A stretch of DNA of 64,000 nucleotides, taken from the NCBI GenBank assembly GCA_003963305.1, contig RXJR01000008.1:124001-188000 (forward strand), given 5' to 3'. Below, piece by piece: positions 25,129-34,208 of the stretch. How positions within the stretch are numbered: position 1 is the stretch's first letter; every line of letters starts with the position of its first letter. This DNA comes from Candidatus Melainabacteria bacterium. Its GTDB lineage: Bacteria; Cyanobacteriota; Vampirovibrionia; Obscuribacterales; Obscuribacteraceae. A program made the position numbers and the translations under genes. Under the pieces are notes generated by a model. That model was not told the DNA's origin. It worked only from the letters and a program-made list of their open reading frames with translations, and ran no database searches.

Positions 25129-28100
25129 TTAAAACTTGGGAGCGCCCTCATTCAGGTCAATTGGCTTGGCCGGTGGCTTCGGAGGTGTCTCGTCTTGCAA
25201 CGGCACGGGTCCCTCGAATGTCGGGGGTGGCGGTGCGCTGCCTTTCGCTGGACCATCTCCCGACCCAAGCTTCGGCACTTCCAGACCCTTCGGCTTGGGG
25301 GGCTCGAGGTTCTCTACAGGACGTCCATTTTGTTCGAGTAATCTTCCTCTTTCCGCTGATTGAGCACGACCGACCATCAACTTCTGGAGTGCATCGTAGT
25401 CGTAGACGAAGCTCATGAAGCCTAGATGTCCGGCTTGCCAGCCTTTTTCCGTGATGCTGGCTCCTCTCAGTGTGGCACCAAATCCGTTGGTTTTTAGAGG
25501 CGCTGTTGCCATGCCCTTGACTCTTCCAAAGAGACTGGCTTCTTTCGCGTAGAAATTCAGTGGCAGAGAACCGACCGGCATGCCACCAAAGATCAGAGCG
25601 CCATTGCCCAGTAAAAAGCCCCTGGTCAACGTGTTATTTTCAAGGCTCTGATAGTTGGCTCGCATCAATGACTCCGCATAGGAGTACTTTTGACCTGTAG
25701 CTGGATTGATGTCTCTGTCGAGTGAACGAACAGACTCGAGGGCAAACAGACCACCGCTAGCTGAAGCCCAATTGCCGTACATGCTGCGCACGGCGAGTTG
25801 ACCTGTACTGGCGGTAGCAAGGTCTAATTTCGTGAACGGGTTGACGACGTTTTTGATACCGCCCATGGTGTTTTGACCGAGTCTGGTCAAAAATGGGGTC
25901 GATGCTGCGGCGGTTCCTTCTGCTGTTGCCTCGGCTAGCGGTGCCAGCGGTGCCAGATGTCGTGCCAGGGTGGCAGACTGGGCCGCGTTCAGTCCGAGCT
26001 TGCAATTGGCGAAGACTGCTGCATCTACAGTTCGGCCTGTCGCGACGACCAGGTCTTTGTTTTTGGCCATCCATTCGACTGTTTCTTTTGGAAGACGAAT
26101 GTTGGCTCTGGCATAAAATTCGCTCAGCTGCTCGACTTTGAGAATTTTTCCGCTGCCTGCTGCAGCGCCTTCTGCGACTTTGCCGTGCGTTTCCACTACA
26201 CGCAGGAGCGCACCTTCCTCGGTGGCACCACGGAAGAGGAATCTGTTGACTGCGCCGCGAGTAGCATAGATGCCGCCTATCCCCGCAACACCTGCGGTGG
26301 CGTGAATGAGACTCGTACTGAAGTCTTCAGTTTCGCCAGTGGCCTGGTGATGCAATAGCGCACGGGTGCCGACTGCACTGCCAAAGGCAGTGGTGCCGAT
26401 GGCGACTTTGCCACCCAGTGAAAGTGTTCTTTGTGTTGCTAGAGCGGCTCCTTCCGCCGTTATTGCCGCCTTTTCAGCTGTCAGGGCAAATTTGAAGATA
26501 GGTCTTCTCAAGGCCAGTGATGCTAGATAAGATGCGACGGTCACGGCCACAACACCGGCGGTGGCATCAATTATGCCGTTAGACCAGTATGTGTCCCATT
26601 GTTTCTTATCTTCCTTCAATTTCTCCGAGGCGAATTGAGAGAAGTCTTTCGCCATGGATAGCAATTGCGGGTCTGCTTTTGGATTTTTGGTCAAGTCGAT
26701 ATTGTAGAGGCGCAACTCAGCAGCCCGGGTGTCGTTGATCATCATGATCGCTTGATCTGGCTTGAAGATTCCCGGTGTTTCCGGATCGCGTCCGCTCATG
26801 TAAAAGCATGCAGCAGTCTTGCGACTGGAAATCGGCATGTAGAGCAAACCATCATCTTTTGAACTTGTCGAACCGGCGATTTGTTCAAACATGACACCGA
26901 GATCTGCTTGATTCATGCGCTTGATGTTCGGGTTGCGCATGTCAACGGAGAGCTGTTCGAGTTCATCGCGGAAAAGCTGCAGCGGCAATTGATCGGACAG
27001 CTTGATGCGCTCGAGATACATCTTTTGAGCAGAATCGAACTGTTTGTATTCCGTCAGCAATTGTGCATATTGCGCGCGCAGTTGGATGCCAATCGTCGCT
27101 CTGGCAAAGGTGTTGTTCAGAAGAGCGTGTATCTCTTCTCTTTCAGGCACGGTCAGGGCCTGACCGTTGTCTTTCTTGCCTGATTTCAACCACGAGACTA
27201 GCTTCGTTGCATCAGCCGTGTCTTTCTCGGTGTAGAGCGAATCGGCTATTCTAATGCCGTCTTCGAACTGTTTCTTTGTTGCAGCTGTCATGCCCTCTGT
27301 GCGCAACATTTGCTTGGCTTGATTGATAACCTGTTCCGGCCTGTAGCCCTGATTCTCATCACTGACACCAGCAATGGTTTCTCTGTTTGTTTTCGAGGTT
27401 TCACGCGGAGGGTCACTGCGCAGGAGTAGAGCGTCCGCAGCGATCGGCAATTGATTTGCGTTGAAGCCAATTTTTTGCGCCAGAGCTTCTACTTCTTTGT
27501 TGCTAAAAAACGCCTTTTGATAGGTCGCTGGAATGGCGGCCATCCCCTCGACAAATTTTGTCGCGGCAGTGCTCATGTCGCCTGCTTGTTCTGCGCACAG
27601 TGCAGTGAAGAAGCGCGACATGAATCTGCCTTTGGTGGCAGCGACCATCTCTTGCTCGTCCTTCAAGGTCTGGTTGAATTTGACCAGAAACTCCTTGCTG
27701 GTCAAACTTTCAAATTGGTCGTTGAGTGAGACAAATCTCGGTGCAGTTTGAGTGAGATATTGGCGCAGAGCTGCGCGCTCGGAGTCTGGCAACGCAGGGT
27801 CCTGGAATTTTCTCGCCGCCTCCAGAACGGGCGCCGTCATCTTCTCCTTCTCTTCGATTATTGCTCGTCCGAATTCCTGTGCTTTGGCTATTTTTTCTGG
27901 AGTCAATTGTGCGTTCAATTCCGCCGAGAGTTTTTCCAGCGCCGGAATTTTTTTCATTGTGGTTTCGAATTCGGCATCTGCTTTTGAAATAGCCTTTTCG
28001 AAATCTGGCTTCATTTGACTGAATACGGTGGACGGATTACCACCACGCGCAATTGCTTCTTTAAACTTATCCAGCTGGAAGAAAATTTGTTCTTCGGCAC

Positions 28101-29787
28101 TTCCGTTTGGATTGAGAACCGGTTGTTTAGTATCTTTCAGTGGATGTACTGTGTCGGTCGGCGTTGATGCGGTGAGGCCAAAACGCTCTGCGGTTTTTTG
28201 CCAGTAAGCATTTTGGGCCGCGTCACGACTGTTGTTCAGAGCCATTGCCTCTGCCATCATCGTTTTTGCTTCTTCAATTCTTCCAGCTTTCTCCAGAGCC
28301 AGAGCAAAGGTAAATCTGGTCACGGCGGCTTGATTGAATTCTGCCTGGTTGTCTTTATTCTGGAATTGCTTTTCAATTGCAGTTTGCAGTTGCGCGTTGT
28401 TGAAAATAAGCTGCAGTAATTGCGGTCCCATAATTTGATCGCGCTGTTGCAAAAGCTGTTTGAATTCAGGATTCAAAGCAATAAGTTGGGCCTGAGCATT
28501 AGCGCGTTCCTGCGCAGTGCCGACTCGGTCAATCTGGCTAAACAATTGTGCTGCGGCCATCTGTTGCTCTTTTGGCATGCGTTCCATGAGTGCCACAGCA
28601 GATTGGTCAAGCGCCGCGATCGCGTTTACGATTTGTGGGTTGGCAGTGGCGAATGTAGCGATTGCCTTCAGGGCTTCGTGTTGTTTCTGAATGTACGGTT
28701 GGATGCGTGGAGACATGCCAGAGTCAGCGTTGTCGATAGTCTGCAGGAATTGTTGGAAAACCTCGGGACTCATAGCCTTGGCGTTTACAACTTTGGCGAA
28801 GAGCAGAGCTGCCACTTCGATAGGCGTGTGATTTTGTGCGTCCAGCTTCGAGAATCTACCCGCCGTCATGTCACCAGGAGTGGTGGCGATGGGGGCCTCA
28901 TAGGTGGGTCCGCCGGGTTGGCGCTGCAGGGGCTGTACGTCGTATGGCGCCGCATAGGTCGGTTGTTGAGGAGCCGGCTGTCCGGGACGTGGCGGTACAA
29001 ATTGTTGCTGAGGAGCAAATGTCTGTGGTTGCTGAGGAGCAAACGTCTGTGGTTGCTGAGGAGCAAATGTCTGTGGTTGCTGAGGAGCAAACGTCTGTGG
29101 GGCAAGGCCAGGCTGTGCCGGTTTAGCTGGCTGACCGGGTTTATAGAGAGCAAGTTGCATGTCCTCCGGTATCGTAGGTTGCGGAAAACCTGACGGAAGC
29201 TCGTCACTTGGCTTTGCCGTGCGTACACGCTTTGAATTTTCCCCGTCTTCGAAGGCTTCCTTTAAGTGCCTTTTGAAATTTAGATCCGAATTCATTTCAG
29301 GATCAAGTTCTTGTGCACGGACGAGCAATTTTGCACCGTTGAATTGATCGCCGTGTCGAATCAGTACCAGTGCATAGTTAGCCAGGCTAAAGCCGCGGCT
29401 TCGCTCCAGGACGTGCAAGTCGGCATCTCGCTGAAGCAGTTCTTTACGTTCTTGAGGAGAAAGATCTGCATCCTTCAATGCTTCTTTAATGTTGCGTCTT
29501 TCACGAGCGACTGCTACTTGATCTACCGTCTCGGCACTGCGAATGGCAGTTGAATAGGCGCGTGTCGCGGCTGCCATGTCACCGCCGGCAACGTAGTTGC
29601 TCGCTTTCTCCAAATTGCTGATTATGTCGTCGAGCTTTTTCATCAGCTCTGGCGTCGACATTGCCTTCCGGTCTTGCGGCGTGAAGACTTCACTGCGCAG
29701 CCGGTCTTCAGGATCCGACTGTATATCGGCAGCGACCGGCTGAGTAGTTGTGCGTTCGGTTAAGCTGACTCGGCTTGGATTGCCCAT
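25129..29787 (-). CDS. Very large TPR-like/membrane protein of unknown function
   Basis: 1552 aa. ATG 29787 follows GAGGA. Residues about 40-180 hold TPR-like helices (AASNYVAGGDMAAATRAYSTAIRSAE; LANYALVLIRHGDQFNGAKLLVRAQ). A Pro/Gln linker (about 210-310) contains four PQTFAPQQ copies. A long helical region with many AxxxEKAGRIEEAKTMMAEA-type segments follows (about 320-1080). Hydrophobic segments appear near residues 1110-1200 (IIDATAGVVAVTVASYLASLAL and others), then a glycine/alanine-rich part with further hydrophobic stretches and a Pro-rich C-terminus (PPKPPAKPIDL). There is no signal peptide. No known family recognised. It is preceded 22 bases upstream by a small gene, and both probably share a transcript. 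Confidence 0.75.
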   Translation of the reverse strand: MGNPSRVSLTERTTTQPVAADIQSDPEDRLRSEVFTPQDRKAMSTPELMKKLDDIISNLEKASNYVAGGDMAAATRAYSTAIRSAETVDQVAVARERRNIKEALKDADLSPQERKELLQRDADLHVLERSRGFSLANYALVLIRHGDQFNGAKLLVRAQELDPEMNSDLNFKRHLKEAFEDGENSKRVRTAKPSDELPSGFPQPTIPEDMQLALYKPGQPAKPAQPGLAPQTFAPQQPQTFAPQQPQTFAPQQPQTFAPQQQFVPPRPGQPAPQQPTYAAPYDVQPLQRQPGGPTYEAPIATTPGDMTAGRFSKLDAQNHTPIEVAALLFAKVVNAKAMSPEVFQQFLQTIDNADSGMSPRIQPYIQKQHEALKAIATFATANPQIVNAIAALDQSAVALMERMPKEQQMAAAQLFSQIDRVGTAQERANAQAQLIALNPEFKQLLQQRDQIMGPQLLQLIFNNAQLQTAIEKQFQNKDNQAEFNQAAVTRFTFALALEKAGRIEEAKTMMAEAMALNNSRDAAQNAYWQKTAERFGLTASTPTDTVHPLKDTKQPVLNPNGSAEEQIFFQLDKFKEAIARGGNPSTVFSQMKPDFEKAISKADAEFETTMKKIPALEKLSAELNAQLTPEKIAKAQEFGRAIIEEKEKMTAPVLEAARKFQDPALPDSERAALRQYLTQTAPRFVSLNDQFESLTSKEFLVKFNQTLKDEQEMVAATKGRFMSRFFTALCAEQAGDMSTAATKFVEGMAAIPATYQKAFFSNKEVEALAQKIGFNANQLPIAADALLLRSDPPRETSKTNRETIAGVSDENQGYRPEQVINQAKQMLRTEGMTAATKKQFEDGIRIADSLYTEKDTADATKLVSWLKSGKKDNGQALTVPEREEIHALLNNTFARATIGIQLRAQYAQLLTEYKQFDSAQKMYLERIKLSDQLPLQLFRDELEQLSVDMRNPNIKRMNQADLGVMFEQIAGSTSSKDDGLLYMPISSRKTAACFYMSGRDPETPGIFKPDQAIMMINDTRAAELRLYNIDLTKNPKADPQLLSMAKDFSQFASEKLKEDKKQWDTYWSNGIIDATAGVVAVTVASYLASLALRRPIFKFALTAEKAAITAEGAALATQRTLSLGGKVAIGTTAFGSAVGTRALLHHQATGETEDFSTSLIHATAGVAGIGGIYATRGAVNRFLFRGATEEGALLRVVETHGKVAEGAAAGSGKILKVEQLSEFYARANIRLPKETVEWMAKNKDLVVATGRTVDAAVFANCKLGLNAAQSATLARHLAPLAPLAEATAEGTAAASTPFLTRLGQNTMGGIKNVVNPFTKLDLATASTGQLAVRSMYGNWASASGGLFALESVRSLDRDINPATGQKYSYAESLMRANYQSLENNTLTRGFLLGNGALIFGGMPVGSLPLNFYAKEASLFGRVKGMATAPLKTNGFGATLRGASITEKGWQAGHLGFMSFVYDYDALQKLMVGRAQSAERGRLLEQNGRPVENLEPPKPKGLEVPKLGSGDGPAKGSAPPPPTFEGPVPLQDETPPKPPAKPIDLNEGAPKF
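29004..29099 (-). repeat. 24-bp coding repeat, four copies
   Basis: Four tandem 24-base units starting at 29004, 29028, 29052 and 29076 differ only at one C/T position. They encode the octapeptide PQTFAPQQ repeats in the Pro/Gln linker of the 1552-aa protein. Near-identity points to recent expansion. Confidence 0.88.
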
Positions 29788-29809
29788 TAGAATCGTCCTC
29801 TTTTGTTGA

Positions 29810-30175
29810 TTAGTTGTTTTGCCAAATTGACGAGGCGTGATCAATTTGGTGATCTACAGCGTGACGGAAGTCTGCGTACGTCAGGCTTCGTTCGCTCAGA
29901 GCGAGCCGGGTTCTATGCAAATCGCAGTGCTCGAAAGCTGATGCTGAGGGTGATTCGAGTTGTGCTACGAATTTGCCGAAGTCGCGAATTGATTTGTGAT
30001 CAGGCCGATTTTCTACCTCCGGCAGTTGAATTCTGCTGCTCTGTGCAGCATCAGTTTGATTGGGAGCGAAATTATGCAATGTGTCATTTTGTTGTTGCCC
30101 GTGAGCTGAAGGCGCGATGCAAGTTGCCATAGCCGAGATCAAGTTTGTTGCCTGGAATTGAAAATAGGATGACAC
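29810..30175 (-). CDS. Small hypothetical protein upstream of the giant gene
   Basis: 121 aa, GTG start at 30175 with a strong AGGAGA six bases before it, which is why I accept this frame. Sequence begins MSSYFQFQATNLISAMATC and is polar, His/Gln/Asp-rich; DFRHAVDHQIDHASSIWQNN at the C-terminus looks helical. A TMH or signal peptide is not convincing. No family recognised. Its stop lies 22 bases before the 1552-aa gene, so the two are a likely translational pair. Confidence 0.55.
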   Translation of the reverse strand: MSSYFQFQATNLISAMATCIAPSAHGQQQNDTLHNFAPNQTDAAQSSRIQLPEVENRPDHKSIRDFGKFVAQLESPSASAFEHCDLHRTRLALSERSLTYADFRHAVDHQIDHASSIWQNN

Positions 30176-30440
30176 TTAATTTCTCCTGCTCAATGCACCA
30201 CTGTAGTGCTGCGCAAGAATGCTCTTGAGCAGCCGTCTCAGACGTTTGGTCGTAGTTTTTTTTTCTGCTGAACTTTTGGTTCGTGTGTTGATACTAGATT
30301 TGAATTGTTGCCGAAAAATGTCTGGTCATCTTCTGGCTTAACACTCTGCATTTTTTATACAACTAAAGGGTATAGTAATAAAGCTGTTTTTTAGTCGTAA
30401 CAGAGACGGCCTGCCGATCCGCATTTGTTTGTGTGCCATA

Positions 30441-30479
30441 CGAGAAGGAGAAGTGCCCTCCAGGCACTTCTCCTTCTCG
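30441..30479 (-). terminator. Perfect 17-bp hairpin after the NDK-like genes
   Basis: Arms CGAGAAGGAGAAGTGCC and its exact complement with a 5-base loop, starting 12 bases after the last stop of the leftward NDK gene group. No T run follows on the minus strand. The strong stem suggests transcription stop or 3'-end protection. Confidence 0.65.
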
Positions 30480-30491
30480 CAAGGTGTCAGC

Positions 30492-31013
30492 TCAGCTGGT
30501 CGGGAACGAGGTCCTCACCTGCTGGTCCTGCCGGTGCGCCTTGCTGAAGTGAGCCCTCCAGCGCTTCCACTGCAAGCCCGGTCGGTACAGCCCGAGCTGC
30601 CAGCGCTCGCGGAAGCTGAAGACGATCGACAGCTCGCGCCAGGCGCAGGCCGGGTCGTCGCTCGTGTGCACGGCGTTGTCCCTGATCGTCACCCCGAGCG
30701 CGTGTTGAATCGTGCCGGGCTTAGCCTTGGCAGGGTCGGCGTAACCCGCCATCGAGGTGATCAGGGCGCAGCCGTCCTCGCGAACGAGAATCAGCGCCTG
30801 CACCGGGCCCGAGACCATGAACTCGACGATCAGGTCGAACCATTCCTGGTCGCGCCACATGTGGTAGTGCTCTTTCACCTGCTCCCTGGTCAGCTGCACT
30901 CGCTTGCTCGCCACGAAGCTGAAGCCCGCCTCGTGGTAGAACTTCACCACATCTGCGATCTGTCCACGGCGAACCGCTCCCGGCTTGACGTACGAGAACG
31001 CCAGCTCTTTCAT
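30492..31013 (-). CDS. Divergent nucleoside diphosphate kinase-like protein 1
   Basis: 173 aa with the NDK fold signature: VKPGAVRRG (residues 9-17), LTREQVKEHY, FMVSGPVQALIL, KPGTIQHALG and DNAVHTSDD with the phospho-accepting histidine His116. The usual KPDG is KPGA, and the phosphate-binding Arg of PGTIR is Gln103, so activity may be altered. A C-terminal extension of about 35 residues is basic. NDK normally moves gamma-phosphate between nucleotides. It lies 46 bases downstream of a second NDK-like gene; the pair probably arose by duplication. Could be a regulatory or specialised kinase. Confidence 0.8.
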   Translation of the reverse strand: MKELAFSYVKPGAVRRGQIADVVKFYHEAGFSFVASKRVQLTREQVKEHYHMWRDQEWFDLIVEFMVSGPVQALILVREDGCALITSMAGYADPAKAKPGTIQHALGVTIRDNAVHTSDDPACAWRELSIVFSFRERWQLGLYRPGLQWKRWRAHFSKAHRQDQQVRTSFPTS

Positions 31014-31059
31014 CGTGTTTCCTCTTCTCTTTCGTCTTCTCTTGTCTGTCTTGACCTGG

Positions 31060-31503
31060 TTACGCGCTGCGCCGCCACCAGGCTCTCATGCCCAGTGTGT
31101 AACGCTCGCGGATCTGAAAGAAACGCCGCAGCTCGATTTCGCCTTCTCCCGGCGATGACGTGTGCACTGCGTTGTCGGTGATGCTGACGCCGTAGAGTCG
31201 CCTCCAGGTGCCGGGCTCAGCCTCGATGGGCACGGTTGTTCCGGCCAGCTCCTCGAGCCTCTGCGCGTCGCCCAGGGCGGCGATCGCAACCGATGGTCCC
31301 GAGGTCATGTGGTCCAGCAATCCGTCGAACCACGCTTCTCGTTGCCACCGCCAGTAGTGCGAGGTGACCTGGCGGCGCGTCAGAGTGAGGTGCTTGAGAG
31401 CCAGCAGCTGGAAGCCTTCTTGTTCGAGGCGGCTGATGATATCGCCAACGTGCCCGCGCCTGACGCCGCCGGGTTTGACGATGATGAAGCAGTATTCGTT
31501 CAT
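31060..31503 (-). CDS. Divergent nucleoside diphosphate kinase-like protein 2
   Basis: 147 aa, start ATG 31503 (MNEYCFIIVKPGG). NDK landmarks: VKPGGVRRGHVGDII, LTRRQVTSHY, HMTSGPSVAIA, EPGTWRRLYG and NAVHTSS with active His114. As in its neighbour the KPDG Asp is Gly, but the Arg after PGT-W is kept. A longer frame from 31608 has no support; the ribosome binding site before 31503 is weak. The C-terminus ends MRAWWRRSA. It belongs to a leftward GC-rich group with an HD protein and a glycosyltransferase. Confidence 0.78.
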   Translation of the reverse strand: MNEYCFIIVKPGGVRRGHVGDIISRLEQEGFQLLALKHLTLTRRQVTSHYWRWQREAWFDGLLDHMTSGPSVAIAALGDAQRLEELAGTTVPIEAEPGTWRRLYGVSITDNAVHTSSPGEGEIELRRFFQIRERYTLGMRAWWRRSA

Positions 31504-31627
31504 TTGATGGTCATCTTTTCTCTCGTCTCCTTGCTGCACATTAGTCCAGGAAGTATTCACACTGCGTTCATGCCGTTTCTTGGCATAATCGTTCAATGTC
31601 ACTTCCAAGACAAACCGCTGCGTGGGT

Positions 31628-32881
31628 TTACTGCATAGGCAGTTCTATCGAGTCGCAGGTCGCGGTCAGAACCGGGTCGCCCAATCCCAGCTGCCTGGCA
31701 TGTTCCGACAGCCACCTGGGTTCGTCGCAGTCGACGCCCGGCGGCTTGATCACGGTGCCTGCGCTTGGCATGGTCAGCCACCTGCGGTAGCAGTCGAGAG
31801 CCTTCCGTGCGATTACTGCCGCATCGAAGTGCTGCCTGATCGCATCACGACCAGCCTGGCCCAGCTGCGTCAGATGCTCCTGGTTCGACAGCAAGCGCAG
31901 CACTTCGTCTGCCCAGGTGTCGAGGTTGTCATTGACCACCACTCCGGGAGCGCCTTCGATGTAACCGTTGGTGGCTTCCGTGGTGGCAAGCACCGGCAGT
32001 CCGGCGGCCTGGTAATCGAGCAGCTTCTTCTTCTGTCCACTGCCCACGAGAAGCGGTGCCACAGCCAGTGCGATGTTGGCCGTCACAGTGTTGAGGTCGC
32101 GCACCAGTCCGGTGAATTCGACACCCTCTGCCTGACAGTTGATCAGCTCGTCTGGCCCTCGTCCGACGATGAGCGCCGAGATCTCGTGCCCACGTCGTCG
32201 CAGGTCGCCGATCAGCTCGACCAGGAACCAGGCCGCCTGAGTGTTCGGGTGGTAGAAGAGATTTCCGATCATGAGCAGTTGCTTCGACTCGGGGCGAGCC
32301 CCCCAGGCGTTGCGTTCGGCGAAATTGATTCCGATTGGAGCGATCAACAGCCGCTTCTCGTCCACTCCGTAACGCCGCATCGTCTGCGCCTCGCGCTCGG
32401 TGAGCACGGTGACGAAATCAGCGCTGAGGGCGGCACTGCGTTGCCAGTCCGCCTGTGTGGAGACGATGTCGTCGTCATGACCGGCGTCTCTTGCCAGTTG
32501 CGCTTCATCGTCGTGTGCCTCGTAGATGAGGCGGGCGCCTGCTTGCTCTGCCCAGTGCCTGCCGTTCAGCGCCACCACTTGCGGGTCGGCGATGATGATC
32601 AAGTCCGGGTTCAACTTGCGCAGAGCTGGAACGAGATTCTGAGCCGGTCCGTAGAGCAGGTCCGGATTCACCAGCACGCCCTCGAAGTGCCACTGCTTAG
32701 CTGCGCTGACCGTCATACCGCGGTCGCCCAGAACAAACGAGACATTGGCTCCGGCTGCCCTCAGGGATTCTGCCAGTGTCACCATGCGCGCCGGAAGTCC
32801 AGCTGTGGCTACACCTGTTGAGAGGTTGGGTGTGTCGAGGATGATGCAGACGCGAATCCTCGAGCCCGTCGACTCTTCCAC
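31628..32881 (-). CDS. Glycosyltransferase family 1/4-like
   Basis: 417 aa, GTG start at 32881 behind AAAGG. The two-Rossmann GT-B layout is visible. The N-terminal domain has RVCIILDTPNLSTGVATAGLPARM and PDLIIIADPQ. The C-terminal domain has LLMIGNLFYHPNTQAAWFLVELI, VEFTGLVRDLNTVTANIALAVAPLLVGSGQKKKLLDYQAAGLPVLAT (nucleotide-sugar binding region with GSGQKKK instead of the more common GtG) and a Rossmann end. It would transfer a sugar from a nucleotide donor to an unknown acceptor in the cytosol. Part of a leftward GC-rich group. Confidence 0.78.
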   Translation of the reverse strand: MEESTGSRIRVCIILDTPNLSTGVATAGLPARMVTLAESLRAAGANVSFVLGDRGMTVSAAKQWHFEGVLVNPDLLYGPAQNLVPALRKLNPDLIIIADPQVVALNGRHWAEQAGARLIYEAHDDEAQLARDAGHDDDIVSTQADWQRSAALSADFVTVLTEREAQTMRRYGVDEKRLLIAPIGINFAERNAWGARPESKQLLMIGNLFYHPNTQAAWFLVELIGDLRRRGHEISALIVGRGPDELINCQAEGVEFTGLVRDLNTVTANIALAVAPLLVGSGQKKKLLDYQAAGLPVLATTEATNGYIEGAPGVVVNDNLDTWADEVLRLLSNQEHLTQLGQAGRDAIRQHFDAAVIARKALDCYRRWLTMPSAGTVIKPPGVDCDEPRWLSEHARQLGLGDPVLTATCDSIELPMQ

Positions 32882-32964
32882 ATTTTGCCTTTCGATGTCG
32901 TCGTGCTATTGCTTTTGCTTTGATATAGGATGGCTGGTGCGTGCCATTCAGATGGGAGAGTGTG

Positions 32965-33558
32965 CTACTGCTGGGCGGCGTTGCCGCAGCACTTCCTGGT
33001 CGCCCACAGCTTGTCGCGCGCTTCCACCGAGAAGAGCCAGTTCAGGTGCTTCCAGAGGTGGCGCACCGTCTCGTCTTCCGTCTGCAGGTCGCGCAGCGAC
33101 CACTCGAACTCCGGCATCTCGTCGCGGTAGAGCTCGTACTTGCGCTGATAGCCGGAGACCGCAGCGTGCTCGACGTTGGCGATGCGATCGCAGAGCTTGA
33201 CGATGACGGCGCCGTAGACCATGCGGATCTTGCGGTAGGCCTGGAACTTGCGCTCGGCGCGTGTGTCTGCATCGCCGTCGGTGCAGGCCCAGATCAGAGC
33301 CACCTCGTACGGGTTGAATCCCGCCTTGAGCAGGTCTTCGATCGTCTTGTCGGTGTCTTCCAGCATGTCGTGCCCCCAGCACGCCGTCAGGATGGCCAGG
33401 TTGCGAACACCGAATCGGCGCGCGACGGCAGCAGTCTCGGCCAGGTGCACGGAGTAGGGGTGGTAGCCGTCCATGCCACCGTCATCGGTGGCGGTGTTGC
33501 CGTACTTCTGGTCGCCATGTGCGTTGGCGCAGTACTCTTGCTTGGCTTGCAGGTTCAC
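32965..33558 (-). CDS. HD-domain protein (SpoT/YfbR-like hydrolase fold)
   Basis: 197 aa from a GTG at 33558 with AAAGG upstream; a frame up to 33753 is possible but lacks a site. HD landmarks: HPYSVHLAETAAVARRF, ACWGHDMLEDTDKT (the HD pair) and VIVKLCDRIANVEHA (late Asp). This is the order seen in RelA/SpoT hydrolase domains and related metal-dependent nucleotide phosphohydrolases, without synthetase or ACT parts. It could degrade alarmones such as (p)ppGpp as a small alarmone hydrolase, but other nucleotides are possible. Its short tail is Cys-containing. First gene of the leftward group. Confidence 0.75.
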   Translation of the reverse strand: MNLQAKQEYCANAHGDQKYGNTATDDGGMDGYHPYSVHLAETAAVARRFGVRNLAILTACWGHDMLEDTDKTIEDLLKAGFNPYEVALIWACTDGDADTRAERKFQAYRKIRMVYGAVIVKLCDRIANVEHAAVSGYQRKYELYRDEMPEFEWSLRDLQTEDETVRHLWKHLNWLFSVEARDKLWATRKCCGNAAQQ

Positions 33559-34208
33559 GTTGGTCGCCTTTCTACGACGTGACCGGTCAGGTTGATTGAT
33601 TCTCGTGTCGAGCATACCCGCTGAAAGTGTGATCGGCCCGGTTTCGAGAGATGTCTCAGTCGACTCGCGCTCTGGCGAGTGAAATCTGCGAAAACGTTGG
33701 GCGAGGGCTCGTAGGGGTGAGGAGTCTCTCGGAACGAAAGGGCTAACGGGCAAGTTGCATTTTCACTATGCGGGCCGATTTGATGAGCAAACAATGAGAA
33801 GTAAACGATTGAAACTGCTATTTCCAAAAAGTTTGGGTGCGCTAGGTGTTAATGGACTGGCCGGCATGCTGCAAAATTGGAAAAACCGGCCGCAGAGTTT
33901 CTCTAAACGGTGCAGTTGACTGAGCTGCGTCAACGATTGCTTGACCGGGATCTGTCGCCAGCAGGTGCTTTTATCGAAATAACCTTCCCAGTCTGATCGA
34001 GCTTTGAATGACGAGGGAATTCTTGTATTCCTCTAACAAATCTCAAAAATAATTCAAAAGTACTTGAAAGACCCGGATGTATTGTCAGTCTTGCCATAGA
34101 GGGCTCAGATAATTGCGAAAATCTGATTATTGGCAAGCAAAAACGAAAACAATAGTACAAACATGTGGGCTGAAGCCGCGCAACACTTTTCATTAAGGAG
34201 AACTCCAA
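33559..34208. other. Divergent intergenic region
   Basis: 650 bases between the HD gene and leucine dehydrogenase. The left half is GC-rich like the HD gene, the right half AT-rich. No coding frame with a good start is seen. It must hold promoters for both directions, but I could not fix boxes with confidence. Confidence 0.5.

Noticed and set aside
28420-29193. 257-aa plus-strand frame with RSKCLWLL repeats
   Set aside because: The repeats are the reverse reading of the Pro/Gln linker in the 1552-aa gene.
31622-32821. 399-aa plus-strand frame opposite the glycosyltransferase
   Set aside because: Antisense shadow; the minus strand shows GT-B motifs and a ribosome site.
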